Below, piece by piece: positions 36,053 to 44,340 of a DNA stretch of 64,000 nt; position 1 is the stretch's first letter; every line of letters begins with the position of its first letter. Source of the stretch: Nocardioides sp. YIM 152315. Its GTDB lineage: Bacteria; Actinomycetota; Actinomycetes; Propionibacteriales; Nocardioidaceae. A model generated the notes under the pieces. It was not told the DNA's origin, made no database searches, and saw nothing but the letters and a program-made list of their open reading frames with translations. The position numbers and the translations under genes were made by a program. The stretch covers positions 35,190-99,189 of the forward strand of contig NZ_JARGER010000007.1 of NCBI RefSeq assembly GCF_029210375.1, given 5' to 3'.

Positions 36053-37215
36053 CACGCCACCAGCCGGGCGATCTCGTCGGCGAGCCCGGGCTTGGCCTCC
36101 AGGCCGAAACCCGGGTCCTCGGCCGGGTGGATGAGCCCGCCCTCGAGCCTGCAGCCGGGGCTGTAGCCGCCGAACGGCTCGAAGACGCCCGGGTAGGCCT
36201 CGCAGCCGCCGAGCCCGAGGCCGGTCACGATGTGCAGGTTGACCAGGTGCCCGCCGTGCGGGAAGGCGGCGGTGCGGTCGACGCCGTGCCGTGCGAGCAG
36301 GTCGATCATCCGGGCGTACTCCGTGAGCCCGTAGCCGAGGCCCGCGTCCATCTGGAAGATGTCGCGGTCGGGCCGGACGCCGCCGAAGAGCAGCAGGTTG
36401 CGCACGTCCTGGGTGGAGAAGAGGTTCTCCCCCGTGGCGATCGGACCCGAGTAGGCCTCGGCCAGGCGCCGGTTGAGGTCGTAGTCGAGCGGGTCGCCGG
36501 CCTCCTCGTACCAGCGCAGCCCGAGGCCCTCCATCGCGTCGGCGTACGCCAGGGCCGTCACCGCGTCGAAGCGGCCGTTGGCGTCGACGGCGACGGCGTG
36601 GCCACCGCCGAGCTCGTCGATCGACGCCTCGAGCCGCGCGAGGTCCTCGGCGAGCGAGACGCCGCCGATCTTGATCTTGACCGCCGCGTAGCCGCTGTCG
36701 CGGTAGCCGGCGAGCTCGGCGCGCAGCTCGGCGACGCCCTTGCCGGGCGCGTAGTAGCCGCCCGCGGCGTAGACCGGGACGCCGGCGTACGACGTCTCGC
36801 GGCCGTGCGCGCGGGCGATCGTGACGTGCGCCGGCTCACCGTGGAGCTTCGCCAGCAGGTCCCAGCAGGCCAGCTCGACCGCGCTCGCGGCCGCCGCGCG
36901 GTCGCCGTGGCCGCCCGGCTTCTCGCCCTGCATCATCGCGGCCAGCACCGCGGCGGGGTCGAGGACGCCGTCGGTGCCGAGCAGCGTGTCGGGGTCCGCG
37001 GCGAGCAGGCGCGGGATCATCCGGTCGCGCAGGATGCCGCCCTGGGCGTGCCGGCCGATGGAGTTGAAGGCGACGCCGGCCACGGGGCCGCCGTCGCGGA
37101 CCACGTCGCTGACCACCGCGACGAGCGAGACGGTGTGACCGGCGAAGCTGACCACGGCGTTGGCGATGTCGCCGCGCAGGGGCACGGCGACCTCCCGGAT
37201 CTCGGCGATGCGCAT
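36052..37215 (-). CDS. Enolase-superfamily dehydratase (D-tartrate dehydratase-like)
   Basis: 387 residues of the mandelate-racemase group. KIKIGG supplies the catalytic lysine on the second strand; metal ligands are read as the Asp in VAVDANGRF, the Glu in WYEEAGDP and the Glu in ATGENLFS; FPHGGH provides the general acid/base His. The order and spacing, and RPDRDIFQMDAGLGYGL, resemble D-tartrate dehydratases. It abstracts the proton alpha to a carboxylate and probably dehydrates a hydroxy acid to a 2-keto acid, which the next gene could reduce. First structural gene after the TetR operator. Confidence 0.88.
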   Translation of the reverse strand: MRIAEIREVAVPLRGDIANAVVSFAGHTVSLVAVVSDVVRDGGPVAGVAFNSIGRHAQGGILRDRMIPRLLAADPDTLLGTDGVLDPAAVLAAMMQGEKPGGHGDRAAAASAVELACWDLLAKLHGEPAHVTIARAHGRETSYAGVPVYAAGGYYAPGKGVAELRAELAGYRDSGYAAVKIKIGGVSLAEDLARLEASIDELGGGHAVAVDANGRFDAVTALAYADAMEGLGLRWYEEAGDPLDYDLNRRLAEAYSGPIATGENLFSTQDVRNLLLFGGVRPDRDIFQMDAGLGYGLTEYARMIDLLARHGVDRTAAFPHGGHLVNLHIVTGLGLGGCEAYPGVFEPFGGYSPGCRLEGGLIHPAEDPGFGLEAKPGLADEIARLVA

Positions 37216-37238
37216 GACGTCCTTCCGCGGTCGCTGAC

Positions 37239-37252
37239 TTAGCGATCGCTAA
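37239..37252. promoter_or_regulatory. TTAGCG-NN-CGCTAA operator (enolase operon)
   Basis: Perfect palindrome TTAGCGATCGCTAA, overlapping the last codons of the XRE-TetR gene and 24 nt upstream of the enolase-superfamily start, well placed to control an internal promoter. Confidence 0.7.
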
Positions 37253-38079
37253 GGGTAGACCATGTCCTCCGCGAGTGCGACGTACTGGGCCGCGAGCACG
37301 TCCGGGTCGGGTCGCCCGCCGTCGGCGTACCAGTCCGGGATCGAGATCGTCATGGTGACGATCGCCCGGGCCGTGACCCGGTCCGGCACCAGTCCGGGCT
37401 GCGTCGCGCCGCCGCGGCACTCGACGACGACGTCCTCGAAGATCTGCCGCATCCGGCGCCGCGCCTCGAGCATCTCCGTCGCGGCCGCGCCCTCGAGCGC
37501 GCGCGCCTCGTTGGTGGCGAGGTAGGCCCACGGCATCCGGTGGACGTGGAAGAGCACCAGGCTCTCGACGAGGTTCGCGAGCCGCTCCCGCGGGCCGTCG
37601 GCATCGGCCCGCGCGGCCTCGCCGCGCGCGATCATCTCGCCCATCGCCCGTCGCATCAGGTTGACCAGCAGGTCGTGCTTGCTCGGCACGTGGTGGTAGA
37701 CGCCGGCGACCGTCATCCCGCAGCGCTCGGCGATCATCCGCACGGTCGAGCCGTGGTAGCCGCGCTCGACGAAGAGCTCGAGCCCGGCCCGCGAGACCGG
37801 GTCGACCGGCAGCGCGTCGTACTCGCGCCAGTGCCCGAACGCCGGCACGACGGGCGCCGGCGCCTCCTGCTCCACGGGCACCTCCAGGGCCGCGGAGAGG
37901 GCGGCGAGGCGGGCGGGGCCCGGCCGGCTCTTCCCGTGCTCGAACTCGCTCAGCGACGACGGGCTCATGCCCACCTGCTGGGCCAGCTCGCGCAGGCCGA
38001 GGCCACGGGCGACCCGGGCGGCGCGCATCCGGGTGCCGAGGGCTGCGCCGTGCGCGCGTCGTCCAGTCACGGCGCACAC
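37249..38079 (-). CDS. XRE-TetR fusion regulator
   Basis: About 276 residues with two DNA-binding domains. Residues about 14-68 are an XRE/HTH_3 helix-turn-helix (MRAARVARGLGLRELAQQ; SPSSLSEFEHGKSRP), and about 95-140 are a TetR N-terminal domain (FVERGYHGSTVRMIAERCGM; GVYHHVPSKHDLLVNLM). The ligand-binding tail (MTISIPDWYADGGRPDPDVLAAQYVALAEDM) resembles that of the second TetR protein here (61399-62022). Start uncertain: GTG 38079 or 38070, both without a good ribosome-binding site. Operators of one type flank it on both sides. Confidence 0.88.
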   Translation of the reverse strand: MCAVTGRRAHGAALGTRMRAARVARGLGLRELAQQVGMSPSSLSEFEHGKSRPGPARLAALSAALEVPVEQEAPAPVVPAFGHWREYDALPVDPVSRAGLELFVERGYHGSTVRMIAERCGMTVAGVYHHVPSKHDLLVNLMRRAMGEMIARGEAARADADGPRERLANLVESLVLFHVHRMPWAYLATNEARALEGAAATEMLEARRRMRQIFEDVVVECRGGATQPGLVPDRVTARAIVTMTISIPDWYADGGRPDPDVLAAQYVALAEDMVYP

Positions 38080-38128
38080 CGTAACGCCGTCGGCGCGCGA
38101 CCGGCGCGCTTCGCTGTTCGGCGCAAAC

Positions 38129-38146
38129 TTAGCGGGCGTTCGCTAT
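38129..38146. promoter_or_regulatory. Composite TTAGCG / CGCTA operator between TetR and VOC genes
   Basis: TTAGCGGGCGTTCGCTAT: the left 10 nt match the first part and the right 11 nt match the last part of the TTAGCG-NN-CGCTAA palindrome, as if two sites overlapped. Located in the divergent interval between XRE-TetR (start 38079) and the VOC gene (start 38211). Confidence 0.5.
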
Positions 38147-38210
38147 TGACCGAACGAACACGCGTGACTACCGTCACGTCCAGGCAACGACGCTTTGGGA
38201 GGTACTAGCA

Positions 38211-38771
38211 ATGGCGAACACCGAGTTCGAGCTCCGCGGACTGTGCCACCTCGCCCTGGTGTGCGAGGACATGGAGCGCACGGTCGACTTCTACACGAAC
38301 GTCCTGGGCATGGAGCTCAAGAAGACGATCGCGATGCCCGGCGGCGGGCAGCACTTCTTCTTCGACATGGGCAACGACGGCTACCTGGCGTTCTTCTGGT
38401 TCCCGAACGCGCCGAAGAAGGCGCCCGGGGTCGCCTCCGCCGAGTCGCTGCCCGGTCTCGGCGACATCGCGACCGCGCACGGCTCGATGAACCACGTCGC
38501 CTTCACCATCCCGCTGGAGAAGTTCGACGAGTACAAGGCCCGCCTCGACGCCAAGGGCGTGCAGACCGGCCCGGTGCTCAACCACGACGACAGCGAGCGC
38601 GGCGTCGCCGCCGAGATGCACGACGGCGTCTTCGTCCGCTCGATGTACTTCTTCGACCCCGACGGGGTGCTGCTGGAGTTCGCCGCCTGGACCCGCGAGC
38701 TCAACGAGGACGACGTCAACCTCGCGCCCGTCAACGCGCAGGGCGTGCCCGCGGTCGGAGCCGGCGCATGA
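38211..38771 (+). CDS. VOC-family protein (glyoxalase/extradiol dioxygenase fold)
   Basis: 186 residues with two beta-alpha-beta-beta-beta modules: module 1 GLCHLALVCEDMERTVDFYTN (metal-ligand His), and module 2 MNHVAFTIPLEKFDEY with MYFFDPDGVLLEFAAW (metal-ligand His and Glu). This fits a metal-dependent VOC enzyme such as a type I extradiol-like dioxygenase or lyase; activity not assigned. GGGAGG precedes the ATG by 8 nt. Forms an operon with the SnoaL-like gene (ATGA overlap) under the divergent TetR-type operator. Confidence 0.9.
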   Translation: MANTEFELRGLCHLALVCEDMERTVDFYTNVLGMELKKTIAMPGGGQHFFFDMGNDGYLAFFWFPNAPKKAPGVASAESLPGLGDIATAHGSMNHVAFTIPLEKFDEYKARLDAKGVQTGPVLNHDDSERGVAAEMHDGVFVRSMYFFDPDGVLLEFAAWTRELNEDDVNLAPVNAQGVPAVGAGA

Positions 38772-39139
38772 GCGACGTACTGGACTTCGCCGCCGAGTTC
38801 TTCGCCGCCGTCGCGAGCGGTGACATCGACGCGGTCGGCGCCTGCTACCGCGACGACGTCACCGTCTGGCACAACTACGACGACGTCGACCAGACGAAGG
38901 CCGAGAACCTCGCCACCCTGGGCAGCATCCCCGACCGCTACGACACCTTCGGGTACGTCGACGACCGCACCGTGGCGCTCGAGGACGGCTTCCTCCGCCA
39001 GCACGTCATCGTGGCCACCCGCGACGGCAAGACCGCCCGCGTCCCCGCGATCCTCCGCGTCTACGTCGAGGGCCGCACGATCCACCGGATCGAGGAGTAC
39101 TTCGACCGCGGACAGCTGCTCTCCCAACTCTCCTGACCC
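38731..39139 (+). repeat. 409-bp direct repeat, copy 1 (VOC tail plus SnoaL gene)
   Basis: Repeated at 42458-42866 with one visible mismatch (G versus C five nt before the SnoaL ATG). Offset is exactly 3727 bp throughout. It covers the last 13 codons of the VOC gene and the whole SnoaL-like gene. Confidence 0.9.
38768..39136 (+). CDS. SnoaL-like / NTF2-fold protein, copy 1
   Basis: 122 residues of the cone-shaped NTF2 fold (SnoaL-like): MSDVLDFAAEFFAAVASGDID, then CYRDDVTVWHNYDDVDQ and C-terminal VEGRTIHRIEEYFDRGQL. Members are polyketide cyclases, isomerases or small binding proteins; specific activity unknown. Starts at ATGA overlapping the VOC stop. Identical at protein level to 42495-42863. 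The stop lies in the first unit of a 14-bp tandem repeat. Confidence 0.88.
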   Translation: MSDVLDFAAEFFAAVASGDIDAVGACYRDDVTVWHNYDDVDQTKAENLATLGSIPDRYDTFGYVDDRTVALEDGFLRQHVIVATRDGKTARVPAILRVYVEGRTIHRIEEYFDRGQLLSQLS

Positions 39140-39183
39140 AGCTCTCCTGACCCAGCTCTCCTGACCCGGCTCTCCTGACCCGG
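39128..39183. repeat. Four tandem 14-bp repeats
   Basis: CTCTCCTGACCCAG twice, then CTCTCCTGACCCGG twice. The first unit includes the SnoaL stop codon TGA. The second SnoaL copy at 42855-42869 has only one unit, so the array expanded or contracted after duplication. Confidence 0.85.
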
Positions 39184-39188
39184 CAACG

Positions 39189-39227
39189 CCAGGCCCCGTC
39201 GACCGTCCCTCGGCCGGCGGGGCCTGG
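39189..39227 (+). terminator. Hairpin terminator of the VOC-SnoaL operon
   Basis: Inverted repeat CCAGGCCCCG (39189-39198) with CGGGGCCTGG (39218-39227), 10 bp perfect, 19-nt loop, directly after the tandem repeats. Absent after the second SnoaL copy. Confidence 0.6.
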
Positions 39228-39346
39228 TGCATGTGCGGCCGAAACAGCGCTAGGTCCGCTGACACCGTTTCGTGCAGCAAGACCCAGGTGATCAGTAAGG
39301 CGCGCGACGCGCCCCGTCTACAGGTCATGGCCAAGTTCCTGTGAGG

Positions 39347-39433
39347 TCAGGCGATGGCGGTGACCGCGAACTCCACCCCGACCAGCAGGCCCGCGACCTC
39401 GGTGGTGACGACTTCGAGTGTGTTGAAGCATGA
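39347..39433 (-). pseudogene. Possible fragment of a DUF1772-like membrane protein
   Basis: A short reading frame on the minus strand encodes CFNTLEVVTTEVAGLLVG followed by VEFAVTAIA and a stop, which resembles the start of DUF1772/anthrone-oxygenase-like proteins. Nothing upstream or downstream completes the gene. Very tentative. The rest of 39228-39686 shows no gene. Confidence 0.25.
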
Positions 39434-39686
39434 CGACACGACGGCGACGATGAGGGCGTCGTCCGCGAATAGCTATTCGGCCTGCCGAGACGCTGTGAGG
39501 CGGAATCTCTTGGCCTGGATCTGGCGTCCTGGCATTCACGATGAACAGCGCACAAAGCCTCGCGCTGCGGTATCACCTGCGCATGTTTCGTCGAACTCTC
39601 GTTGGCTCACCGAGTTGGGTTTCAGGAGGTTTGCGCGACTGGCTATTACGCGGGCTGACTGGATTGGAGCGATGCGGCGTCGCCTC

Positions 39687-40925
39687 TCAGCACTTCGCAT
39701 TGATGCTTCGGACGAAGCGCAGTTCGGTCTGACTTACTGGTGCCGTGGCCGTCCCGTGATCTCGCGTCCAAAGCACGTACGCGCCATCATGGTCAGAAAT
39801 CACCAACGCTGGCCCTGTGAATGCGGAAGTTGAATCTCCCGTGCGGAAACAGGCGTAGGAATTGTTCATGCCCACCATAAATCCCCAGTCGGTCGTTCGC
39901 CCTCTCGATTGTTCGCGAGCCATAGACTCACCGAAATAGAACGATCCTGTTGCGCACACGACGATCAGTGTCACAACTATCGTCAGGATCGGCACCTCGA
40001 CGATGCTTCGATGTTGTTCTAGGTACGCGCGACCCTTTGGTGTCCGCGACATCAGAACTATCGCCAAGGCGAATTCGATGAAGAGTATGGATCGCCAGCC
40101 CGGTGTCTCGACCCCGTCACCTCGCGGCAACGCCGCCTGTAGGCAGGCGACATAGATCAACCCGACGAACAGCGACAGGCCCATCAAAATGCGAAGCCTT
40201 CTGGACGAATGGTCGTGTCCGCCAAAGGCAGCGGCTACCGTCGTTGTGATGATGCTGGCGGTCCGCCAATACAATGCGGCGATAAGCCAAACTGCAAATA
40301 CCGCCGCAAGGCACGCCAGCAAGATCCATGATTCGGGAAGAAGTAGGCTTGCGACCCAACACAGTGGAATGTAGGAGAGAAATGCGCATGTCGACAGCTT
40401 CCGGGCAAACGGTTGTGCGTTCTCGACCTTATCCATGCCAGCCTTTACGTTTGCCACGATCCAAGCAAACATTGCGCCCATCAGGCAGGTCGACGCCGTA
40501 AGCGCGACGAAATAGGTGGCATCTCCGGACGTGAATTCATTGCCAGCGAGACCAGCACCTATGATCGCCAGAACTACGAACAACGCCATATCTCTCGCGC
40601 AGATCAGCGCGGCCTTTCTTGATCGCGCGAGCGGTTCGGCGACGATAATCAAAAGCAACACCGCCCACAAAATTAGAACGACGCCGACAGTTGCACCGCT
40701 CAGCAAACCCTTGATATCGATCCCAACGTCCGCGAGGCTGACGTCAAATTGGTTTGCGTAACCGATCCGCCCACTGACGAGCGGGATCAACACGAGAAGT
40801 GTGGCAGCAGATGTCGCCGTGGCGAAGTGAGCACCGACAAAGTTCCAGCAGTTCTTGATTACATCGGACTCGGTTTCGGTGGAGCCGTGTACCGCCGGAT
40901 CGTCGGGCGGACTTACACGAAGCAT
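39687..40925 (-). CDS. Polytopic membrane protein of lower GC content
   Basis: 412 residues with about nine hydrophobic helices (for example ATLLVLIPLVSGRIGY, VGVVLILWAVLLLIIVAEPL, ILTIVVTLIVVCATGSF) and a C-terminal soluble tail (residues about 340-412) with two cysteines. Base composition and codon use are visibly less GC-rich than the surroundings (many A/T third positions), a sign of horizontal transfer. No family recognised and no clear ribosome-binding site. It stands alone between the SnoaL operon and transposase debris. The interval 40926-41242 holds nothing I can identify. Confidence 0.7.
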   Translation of the reverse strand: MLRVSPPDDPAVHGSTETESDVIKNCWNFVGAHFATATSAATLLVLIPLVSGRIGYANQFDVSLADVGIDIKGLLSGATVGVVLILWAVLLLIIVAEPLARSRKAALICARDMALFVVLAIIGAGLAGNEFTSGDATYFVALTASTCLMGAMFAWIVANVKAGMDKVENAQPFARKLSTCAFLSYIPLCWVASLLLPESWILLACLAAVFAVWLIAALYWRTASIITTTVAAAFGGHDHSSRRLRILMGLSLFVGLIYVACLQAALPRGDGVETPGWRSILFIEFALAIVLMSRTPKGRAYLEQHRSIVEVPILTIVVTLIVVCATGSFYFGESMAREQSRGRTTDWGFMVGMNNSYACFRTGDSTSAFTGPALVISDHDGAYVLWTRDHGTATAPVSQTELRFVRSINAKC

Positions 40926-41242
40926 GTCCAGACTCTAGCCATCGAGATCACTCTGATTGCCGACTCGCGACAACTCGCGGTCGGCTCAGGGGCCGGGCGG
41001 CAGACGACTCATACGCTTGGGCTCCGCCGCGTCCTGTAGCGTCATATTCGGCTCCTCCGTGCGGTCCAGTACTGGCCCGGCTGGCGTACATGCCAAGCAT
41101 TGGCAGGTCAGTGCCTCCGGGAGGCGGTCAAATGAGGTGTCTTGCCGCTAGTGGCGTGGATGTTGGAGTACCTGGACGATTTGGCCTTCGCGAGGATCTG
41201 GTCGGCGGCCCTGGTCCACACTAACGGACGGGAGCGGTCGTC

Positions 41243-42138
41243 TCAGCCGTCGATGAACGCGTGGATCTTGGCGTTGAGGCTACGCACCGACTTGAACACG
41301 CCGCGGATGGCTTGTCGCTCGACGATGCCGAGCCAGACCTTCACGAGGTTCATCCACGAGGCGTGAGCCAGCGTGAAGTGCACGACGAATCGTGAGTGCT
41401 CGGCCAGCCAGGCGCGGACGTCTGCCTGCTTGTGGGCGGTGTAGTTGCCCATCACCAGGTGCACTCGACCGGGCGAACGACGTCGTCGACGTCGCGCGAC
41501 AGCGCCGCTCGACCTGCTTCAAGAACGCCAGGAGCTCCTGGTGACGGTGCCGCTTCTTCGAACGCCGCTTTGACCTGCCCGGCCGCCGTGTCGAGCGCCG
41601 CGAACGAAGTCGATGTCCCGTAGCGGTAGTAGTCGTGCGAGCGCCTCTCGATCCGTCCCTCCTGCATAGGCGCGATCAGCACCGTCCGCTCGAGCGCTTG
41701 GATCTGCGGCTTCTCGTCCACGCACAGCACGATCGCGTTCTCCGGCGGCGCCACGTACAGCCCTCAGATGTCGGTAACCTTCCCGACCAGCGGGGTCTGT
41801 GGAGAACCGGAACGACTCCGCATTCCACGGCTTGATCCCCTAGGCACGCCGGGCCCAAGCAATGGTGGTGTTCGAGACTTTCAGCCGCTGGCCCAACAGC
41901 CGCGCCGACCAGTGGGTCACGCCGAGCTTCTTTGGGGGCTTCCACGTCTCGGCCAGGATCGCGCGATGATCGAGCTCACGCGGGCGTCCGGGCTCCGGCG
42001 GGTGCGCCAGCCCGGCGATCTCACGCTCTCCGTAGGCGACCGCGCCAGTTCAGCACGGTCGCCAAGTTGCGTCGGTCAGTTCCGCGATCCGCGTGTTCGC
42101 CTCACCCTCCGCGGCCAGCAACACGATCCTGGCCCGCT
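41243..42138 (-). mobile_element. Degraded IS630-family transposase
   Basis: Three out-of-register pieces on the minus strand make up one IS630-type transposase. N-terminal HTH remnants lie near 42060-42130 (ARIVLLAAEGEANTRIAEL). The catalytic core starts with APPENAIVLCVDEKPQIQALE near 41690-41754 (first Asp of the DDE triad in CVDEKPQ). The C-terminal end has VMGNYTAHKQADVRAWL and FTLAHASWMNLVKVWLG at 41243-41464, containing the second acidic site region. Frameshifts and a deletion separate them, so it is inactive. Terminal inverted repeats were not found. Confidence 0.75.
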
Positions 42139-42140
42139 TC

Positions 42141-42454
42141 GCAGCCGCGGTCGCGGGCCTCGGCGACCTGCCTTGAGCAGGACCGAGTGCTTCGTGACCG
42201 ACTGCGGGGTGAGGCGGGGCAGCTTCTCGTCGGGGTAGAGGGTGCGGATCGCGGGCTCGTCGAGCATCGTGAGCAGCGCCTTGCCGGACGAGGTGCAGTG
42301 GGCGGGCATCGTCTTGCCGAGCCGCGAGCCCACGCGGACGGCGCGGGGGCTCTCGACGGCGTCGACGAAGGAGACCGTGTCGCCGTCGAGCCGGCCCAGG
42401 TGCACGGTCTCGCCCAGACCGGAGGAGAGCCGCTCCAGGTAGGGGTGCATGCGG
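42141..42454 (-). pseudogene. Truncated IclR-family regulator copy
   Basis: About 314 bp almost identical to the middle of the intact IclR gene (49592-49904), with about five substitutions and a one-base insertion near 42171 that shifts the frame in the tail. In the 294 nt compared by eye from 42161 on, identity is roughly 98%. The 3' part is cut by IS630 debris and the 5' part ends abruptly at 42454, three bases before the SnoaL-region repeat. No DNA-binding domain remains, so it is non-functional. Confidence 0.9.
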
Positions 42455-42457
42455 TCC

Positions 42458-42866
42458 TCAACGCGCAGGGCGTGCCCGCGGTCGGAGCCCGCGCATGAGC
42501 GACGTACTGGACTTCGCCGCCGAGTTCTTCGCCGCCGTCGCGAGCGGTGACATCGACGCGGTCGGCGCCTGCTACCGCGACGACGTCACCGTCTGGCACA
42601 ACTACGACGACGTCGACCAGACGAAGGCCGAGAACCTCGCCACCCTGGGCAGCATCCCCGACCGCTACGACACCTTCGGGTACGTCGACGACCGCACCGT
42701 GGCGCTCGAGGACGGCTTCCTCCGCCAGCACGTCATCGTGGCCACCCGCGACGGCAAGACCGCCCGCGTCCCCGCGATCCTCCGCGTCTACGTCGAGGGC
42801 CGCACGATCCACCGGATCGAGGAGTACTTCGACCGCGGACAGCTGCTCTCCCAACTCTCCTGACCC
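42458..42866 (+). repeat. 409-bp direct repeat, copy 2
   Basis: Second copy of 38731-39139. It starts in the VOC coding sequence and includes the complete SnoaL-like gene. The left end abuts the IclR fragment, as expected for a tandem duplication junction. Confidence 0.9.
42495..42863 (+). CDS. SnoaL-like / NTF2-fold protein, copy 2
   Basis: Same 122-residue protein as 38768-39136, residue for residue. Only 37 bp of VOC-derived sequence precede it, so it has lost the original promoter and the TetR-type operator; expression is doubtful. Kept as intact because the reading frame has no change, which implies that the duplication is recent or that gene conversion occurs. Confidence 0.75.
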   Translation: MSDVLDFAAEFFAAVASGDIDAVGACYRDDVTVWHNYDDVDQTKAENLATLGSIPDRYDTFGYVDDRTVALEDGFLRQHVIVATRDGKTARVPAILRVYVEGRTIHRIEEYFDRGQLLSQLS

Positions 42867-42874
42867 GGCGTCGG

Positions 42875-42918
42875 CTCGGTGGTTGAGGCAGGCGCCCCAG
42901 CGACCTCGGTGGTTGAGG
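42875..42918. repeat. Two 14-bp direct repeats with a 30-bp period
   Basis: CTCGGTGGTTGAGG at 42875-42888 and 42905-42918, each followed by a GCGCC-rich tail. The form resembles dispersed GGTTGAGG...GCGCC repeats that I associate with Nocardioides-type genomes; no other copy was seen in this window. Confidence 0.5.
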
Positions 42919-42941
42919 AAAGCGCCCTGGAGACTCCGTCC

Positions 42942-43013
42942 ATGGAGCCGATGGACCAGGCGTGGCAGTGCACCATCTGCCTGGACGAGTCCGGATTCTT
43001 CGGCGCGCGATGA
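42942..43013 (+). CDS. Putative 23-residue CxxC mini-protein
   Basis: ATG to TGA encoding MEPMDQAWQCTICLDESG plus FFGAR, with a CTIC knuckle like half a zinc finger. No clear ribosome-binding site. It may be chance or the remnant of a larger protein. Confidence 0.25.
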   Translation: MEPMDQAWQCTICLDESGFFGAR

Positions 43014-43038
43014 GGGGAGCCGCCGTAGGGTTGCTGGC

Positions 43039-43377
43039 ATGCCTGATGCGCAGGACCACCCCATCGCCTACACCGCGCTCCAGCCGGGCACGTCGGTGCA
43101 GACGAGCGACGGGCAACAGTTCGCCACGGTGCAGGCGGTGCTGGTCGACGAGAAGGTCTCCGTCTTCGACGGCATCGTCATCCAGACCGCGCAGGGGACC
43201 CGGTTCGTCGACGCCGATCAGATCGGCTCGATCTACACCACCTACGTGCGCACGACACTCACCGCCGAGCAGGCGGCCGACCTTCCTCGACCGGATGGGT
43301 CGCAGCTGGTCGAGATCAAGCCGGCGCGGTCGATGGCCGACCGGTTGAGCCGCATGCTCGGTCGGCGCAAGCGATAG
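43039..43377 (+). CDS. PRC-barrel-like small protein
   Basis: 112 residues. A small beta-rich domain (ALQPGTSVQTSDGQQFATVQAV; VFDGIVIQTAQGTRFVDADQIGSI) with the pattern of PRC-barrel/DUF2171 proteins, followed by a basic C-terminal tail (MADRLSRMLGRRKR). Function unknown; PRC-barrels often bind RNA or complexes. It stands alone before the phosphatase gene with a 52-bp gap. Confidence 0.7.
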   Translation: MPDAQDHPIAYTALQPGTSVQTSDGQQFATVQAVLVDEKVSVFDGIVIQTAQGTRFVDADQIGSIYTTYVRTTLTAEQAADLPRPDGSQLVEIKPARSMADRLSRMLGRRKR

Positions 43378-43429
43378 CACGTGCACGCTGGGCGCCGGGC
43401 GCGACGTCGATTGGCTACCGTTCGTCGCG

Positions 43430-44200
43430 ATGGACGAGCGCGATGACATGGACGACCTGGACGACCTGGAGGTGGCGTTTCGCGTCGCGGATCGTGCGGC
43501 CGAGCTGGCGTTGTCGTTCTTCCGTGCCGGTGTGACGACCGCGTCGAAGGCGGACGGGTCCCCGGTCACCGAGGCCGATCGCGCCGTCGAGCGGCTGGTT
43601 CGCGCACAGCTCGGCGAGCTGCGCCCCGACGATGCGCTCCTCGGCGAGGAGTACGGACAGGTCGACGGCTCCGAGCGAGTGTGGATCGTCGACCCGATCG
43701 ACGGGACCACCTTCTTCAGCCGTCGTGACCCGAACTGGCGGGTCCACCTCGCCCTCGCCGTCGACGGCGTCGTCGAGCTGGCAGTCGTCACCTCGCCCGC
43801 TCTGGGTCTCCGATGGTGGGCCACTCGCGGTGGTGGCGCCGTCGAGACGGCATGGCCGCCAGGCAGCGGCCACGCACGCCGCCTGGCGGTCAGCACGACC
43901 TCGTCGCTGGCCGACGCGGCGCTCGACGCCCTGAGCACGATTCCGCCCGAGCCCTCGCCGGCGCGCTTTCGTCCGCCCTGCACGCCGCTGCCCCTGGTCG
44001 AGCTCGTCCGCGGTGCGGTCGACGGTGTCCTGGCCGAGGGGTTCGCCGCGTGGGACCACGCTCCATGGATCCTGCTGGTCCAAGAAGCGGGCGGCCGCTT
44101 CACCGATCCCACAGGCGGCGCCGCGTACGACCGCGGCGGCGGGCTCTACTCGAACGCCGTCCTGCACGAGGCGCTGGTCGCGGCCGTGCGCCGCCGGTGA
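43430..44200 (+). CDS. Inositol monophosphatase-family phosphatase
   Basis: 256 residues. Metal-binding motifs are complete: GEEYG (first Glu), WIVDPIDGTTFF (DPIDGTT core) and AAWDHAPWILLVQEAGGRFTD (WDxAP). This family includes inositol monophosphatases, fructose-bisphosphatases and HisN-type histidinol phosphatases; the SSDP-like region (FFSRRDPNWRVHLAL) recalls histidinol-phosphatase/IMPase hybrids. The Asp-rich N-terminus (MDERDDMDDLDDLE) contains a second possible start at 43448. Confidence 0.9.
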   Translation: MDERDDMDDLDDLEVAFRVADRAAELALSFFRAGVTTASKADGSPVTEADRAVERLVRAQLGELRPDDALLGEEYGQVDGSERVWIVDPIDGTTFFSRRDPNWRVHLALAVDGVVELAVVTSPALGLRWWATRGGGAVETAWPPGSGHARRLAVSTTSSLADAALDALSTIPPEPSPARFRPPCTPLPLVELVRGAVDGVLAEGFAAWDHAPWILLVQEAGGRFTDPTGGAAYDRGGGLYSNAVLHEALVAAVRRR

Positions 44201-44340
44201 CCGACCGCGATCTCGTGGGTCTCGTACGACGATCGGCTGCCGGTTGGGTCGCCCGTGCGAAACCATTGGTGGACCGACTTGCTCCGCTGATGTACTGACG
44301 TGCCACCGTGAGTCTGCCGCATGTAACGGAGGTAGTAGGT

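Noticed and set aside
39128..39183. CRISPR array
   Set aside because: The 14-bp units are directly adjacent with no spacers.
41243..41945. Small ORFs as independent genes
   Set aside because: They are consecutive frameshifted parts of one IS630-type transposase.
42076..42450. ORF read as an IclR regulator gene
   Set aside because: It lacks the DNA-binding domain and both termini and is a truncated, frameshifted duplicate of 49406-50191.
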